Shown: in pieces, positions 4,984 through 5,590 of the stretch | How positions within the stretch are numbered: the first letter of the stretch is position 1 | Layout: each line of letters opens with the position of its first letter | NCBI GenBank assembly: GCA_018895125.1 | Contig: JAHIOR010000037.1 | Span: 1 to 5,590 of the forward strand | DNA: 5,590 nucleotides | Source: Patescibacteria group bacterium | GTDB lineage: Bacteria; Patescibacteriota; Minisyncoccia; Minisyncoccales; GWA2-46-15 | Direction: 5' to 3' | Notes under the pieces: model-generated | The model's input: only the letters and a program-made list of their open reading frames with translations | What the model was told of the DNA's origin: nothing | Databases searched by the model: none | Program-made: the position numbers and the translations under genes

Positions 4984-5259
4984 ATGACTGTTGGCGATTT
5001 TGTAAAAAAAAGAAAATATTTATTTTGGTCAACGAAAAATTATGACGGTCTTTCAAACGAGGCCGTTGTTGAGGGTGTTTTGAATTACGGCGATATGAAC
5101 GATGTGCGAGAGCTTATTGCTCTTTTAGGGATGCAAGAAGTCGCAAAAATTTTCCGCGACAAGTCTATACCATCCAAAGTAGGACGACAGAACTATAGGC
5201 CAGAAATTATTCATTATTTTAATTTATACTTCAATAAGCACGTCCGTCAAAATGCATAA
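4984..5259 (+). CDS. Antitoxin-like partner of an AbiEii-type toxin
   Basis: The 91-residue protein is basic and helical in character, with no membrane segment. It reads KKRKYLFWSTKNYDGLS (8-24), then EAVVEGVLNYGDMNDVRELIALLG (26-49), then a QEVAKIFRD helix and a C-terminal NYRPEIIHYFNLYF (70-83). This FW/LNYGD/HYF pattern resembles small proteins encoded just before AbiEii/AbiGii nucleotidyltransferase toxins, including, I believe, the DUF6922-like group; this is from memory and not verified. It overlaps the next gene by 8 nt, the usual arrangement of a coupled two-gene toxin-antitoxin operon. Such antitoxins commonly neutralise the toxin and repress the operon. The start is set by the promoter, which leaves no leader. 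The reading frame looks intact although its partner is truncated. Confidence 0.75.
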   Translation: MTVGDFVKKRKYLFWSTKNYDGLSNEAVVEGVLNYGDMNDVRELIALLGMQEVAKIFRDKSIPSKVGRQNYRPEIIHYFNLYFNKHVRQNA

Positions 5260-5470
5260 GGAAATATTGACAAAACAACAAGTCGCACTTTTGCCCATAG
5301 TTAAGGCTTTCGGCAAAGATTTTCGTTTGGTTGGCGGCACTGCTATTGCCTTGCATATTGGTCACCGCCGCTCCATTGATTATTCAGAGAAGGTTATTTA
5401 TAAAAACGGATTTTTAACTGATGACGAGATAATTAAAAAAGCACTCGTGGAATTCAGCCTAGAAAAATAG
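5252..5470 (+). pseudogene. AbiEii/AbiGii-type nucleotidyltransferase toxin with internal in-frame deletion
   Basis: AbiEii-type toxins are nucleotidyltransferases that modify RNA or similar targets. Only 72 residues remain here, whereas family members are normally around 200 or more. Residues 1-43 are a typical start, ending in the nucleotidyltransferase signature LVGGTAIALHIGHRRSID (26-43). In intact relatives this continues into a second acidic residue and the rest of the catalytic domain. Here it switches at once to YSEKVIYKNGFLTDDEIIKKALVEFSLEK-type sequence (44-72), which resembles the extreme C-terminus of such proteins, where an IDYSE motif is common. The join thus falls on SID/IDY, at ATTGATT (5375-5381). 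I infer loss of the middle, roughly 130 residues, in frame. The catalytic Asp pair is broken, so activity is unlikely. Its ATG overlaps the antitoxin-like gene by 8 nt (ATGCATAA), implying translational coupling. An assembly artefact is the main alternative. Confidence 0.75.
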
Positions 5471-5491
5471 TCTGAAAAAAGTTCGGATTTT
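5471..5491 (+). terminator. Weak terminator-like hairpin after the toxin remnant
   Basis: TCTGAA (5471-5476) pairs with TTCGGA (5482-5487), including one T-G wobble, around the loop AAAAG. TTTT (5488-5491) follows. It starts directly after the stop codon. The stem is short, so efficiency is doubtful. Confidence 0.45.
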
Positions 5492-5534
5492 AACCAAAAA
5501 ACACCGCAGCAGATTATTATTAAATCCCAATAGC

Positions 5535-5590
5535 ATGCAAGCTCAGCCAGCTTTTTATAAGTGCCCTGTTTGCGGTAGCATTATTACTGA
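5535..5590 (+). CDS. Start of a CxxC protein, possibly desulfoferrodoxin-like (partial)
   Basis: An ATG opens a frame that runs off the window end after 18 codons. It encodes FYKCPVCGSII at residues 7-17, with C10 and C13. This resembles the N-terminal FeS4 knuckle of desulfoferrodoxin (superoxide reductase), which typically begins with a hydrophobic/aromatic residue, CxxCG and then I/V residues. Rubredoxin-like or zinc-ribbon proteins are equally compatible with so short a piece. No Shine-Dalgarno is seen before the ATG. The same frame is open back to 5463, but without a conventional in-frame start other than a CTG at 5472. The function is a weak inference. Confidence 0.45.
   Translation, partial: MQAQPAFYKCPVCGSIIT

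Noticed and set aside
5267..5272. TTGACA as a possible internal promoter for the toxin remnant
   Set aside because: No -10-like hexamer at 16-18 nt downstream (TTTGCC at 5290); the sequence also encodes toxin residues and the overlap with the upstream gene implies cotranscription.
5515..5520. TATTAT as a possible -10 for the partial CxxC gene
   Set aside because: The -35 position (AACCAA) does not match and no TG extension is present; AT-rich sequence gives such hits by chance.
5463..5534. Longer version of the partial gene starting upstream of the ATG at 5535
   Set aside because: The frame is open, but has no ATG, GTG or TTG start and overlaps the terminator-like hairpin; the ATG leaves a compact family-like N-terminus.
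1..5590. CRISPR arrays, insertion sequence ends, rRNA genes
   Set aside because: No regularly spaced direct repeats, no transposase coding sequence and no rRNA-like stretches were seen on either strand.

Overview
The window looks like chromosome of a small-genome bacterium, most likely a Candidate Phyla Radiation (Patescibacteria, Parcubacteria-like) lineage. This rests on the moderately AT-rich composition, short intergenic gaps, frequent absence of Shine-Dalgarno sequences, a tRNA with no encoded CCA, and proteins whose style I associate with that group (the small membrane protein after htpX and the AbiEii-type toxin-antitoxin pair). The assignment is inference from pattern memory, not from a search. 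All recognised genes lie on the + strand and use the standard stop codons.

Region 1 (1-2040) is the chaperonin operon groES-groEL, both complete or nearly so, closed by a hairpin terminator. The 41-nt gap between them has no Shine-Dalgarno but carries four tandem copies of an AATTTCT-like heptamer. Region 2 (2043-2621) is a self-contained one-gene cassette: a near-consensus extended -10 promoter, the only textbook Shine-Dalgarno in the window, a 159-residue unrecognised protein with an HEVRH (HExxH) motif, and a strong terminator. Region 3 (2624-4668) is a lemA-htpX unit for membrane protein quality control, followed by a small two-helix membrane protein separated from htpX by a perfect 17-nt palindrome. 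A tRNA-Ser(GGA) starts 11 nt after that gene.

Region 4 (4767-4983) is non-coding but rich in inverted repeats: two imperfect hairpins directly after the tRNA and a 19-nt palindrome. Region 5 (4969-5491) is a two-gene toxin-antitoxin-type module, apparently transcribed as a leaderless mRNA. The first gene, an antitoxin-like protein, looks intact. The second, an AbiEii-type nucleotidyltransferase toxin, keeps only its N-terminal and C-terminal ends, joined in frame at a point consistent with deletion between two ATTGAT-type microhomologies. The window ends in the first 18 codons of a CxxC protein that could be a desulfoferrodoxin-type gene.

The most interesting points are the gutted but in-frame toxin beside an intact partner, the leaderless promoter of that module, and the autonomous HEVRH cassette between two housekeeping proteostasis operons.
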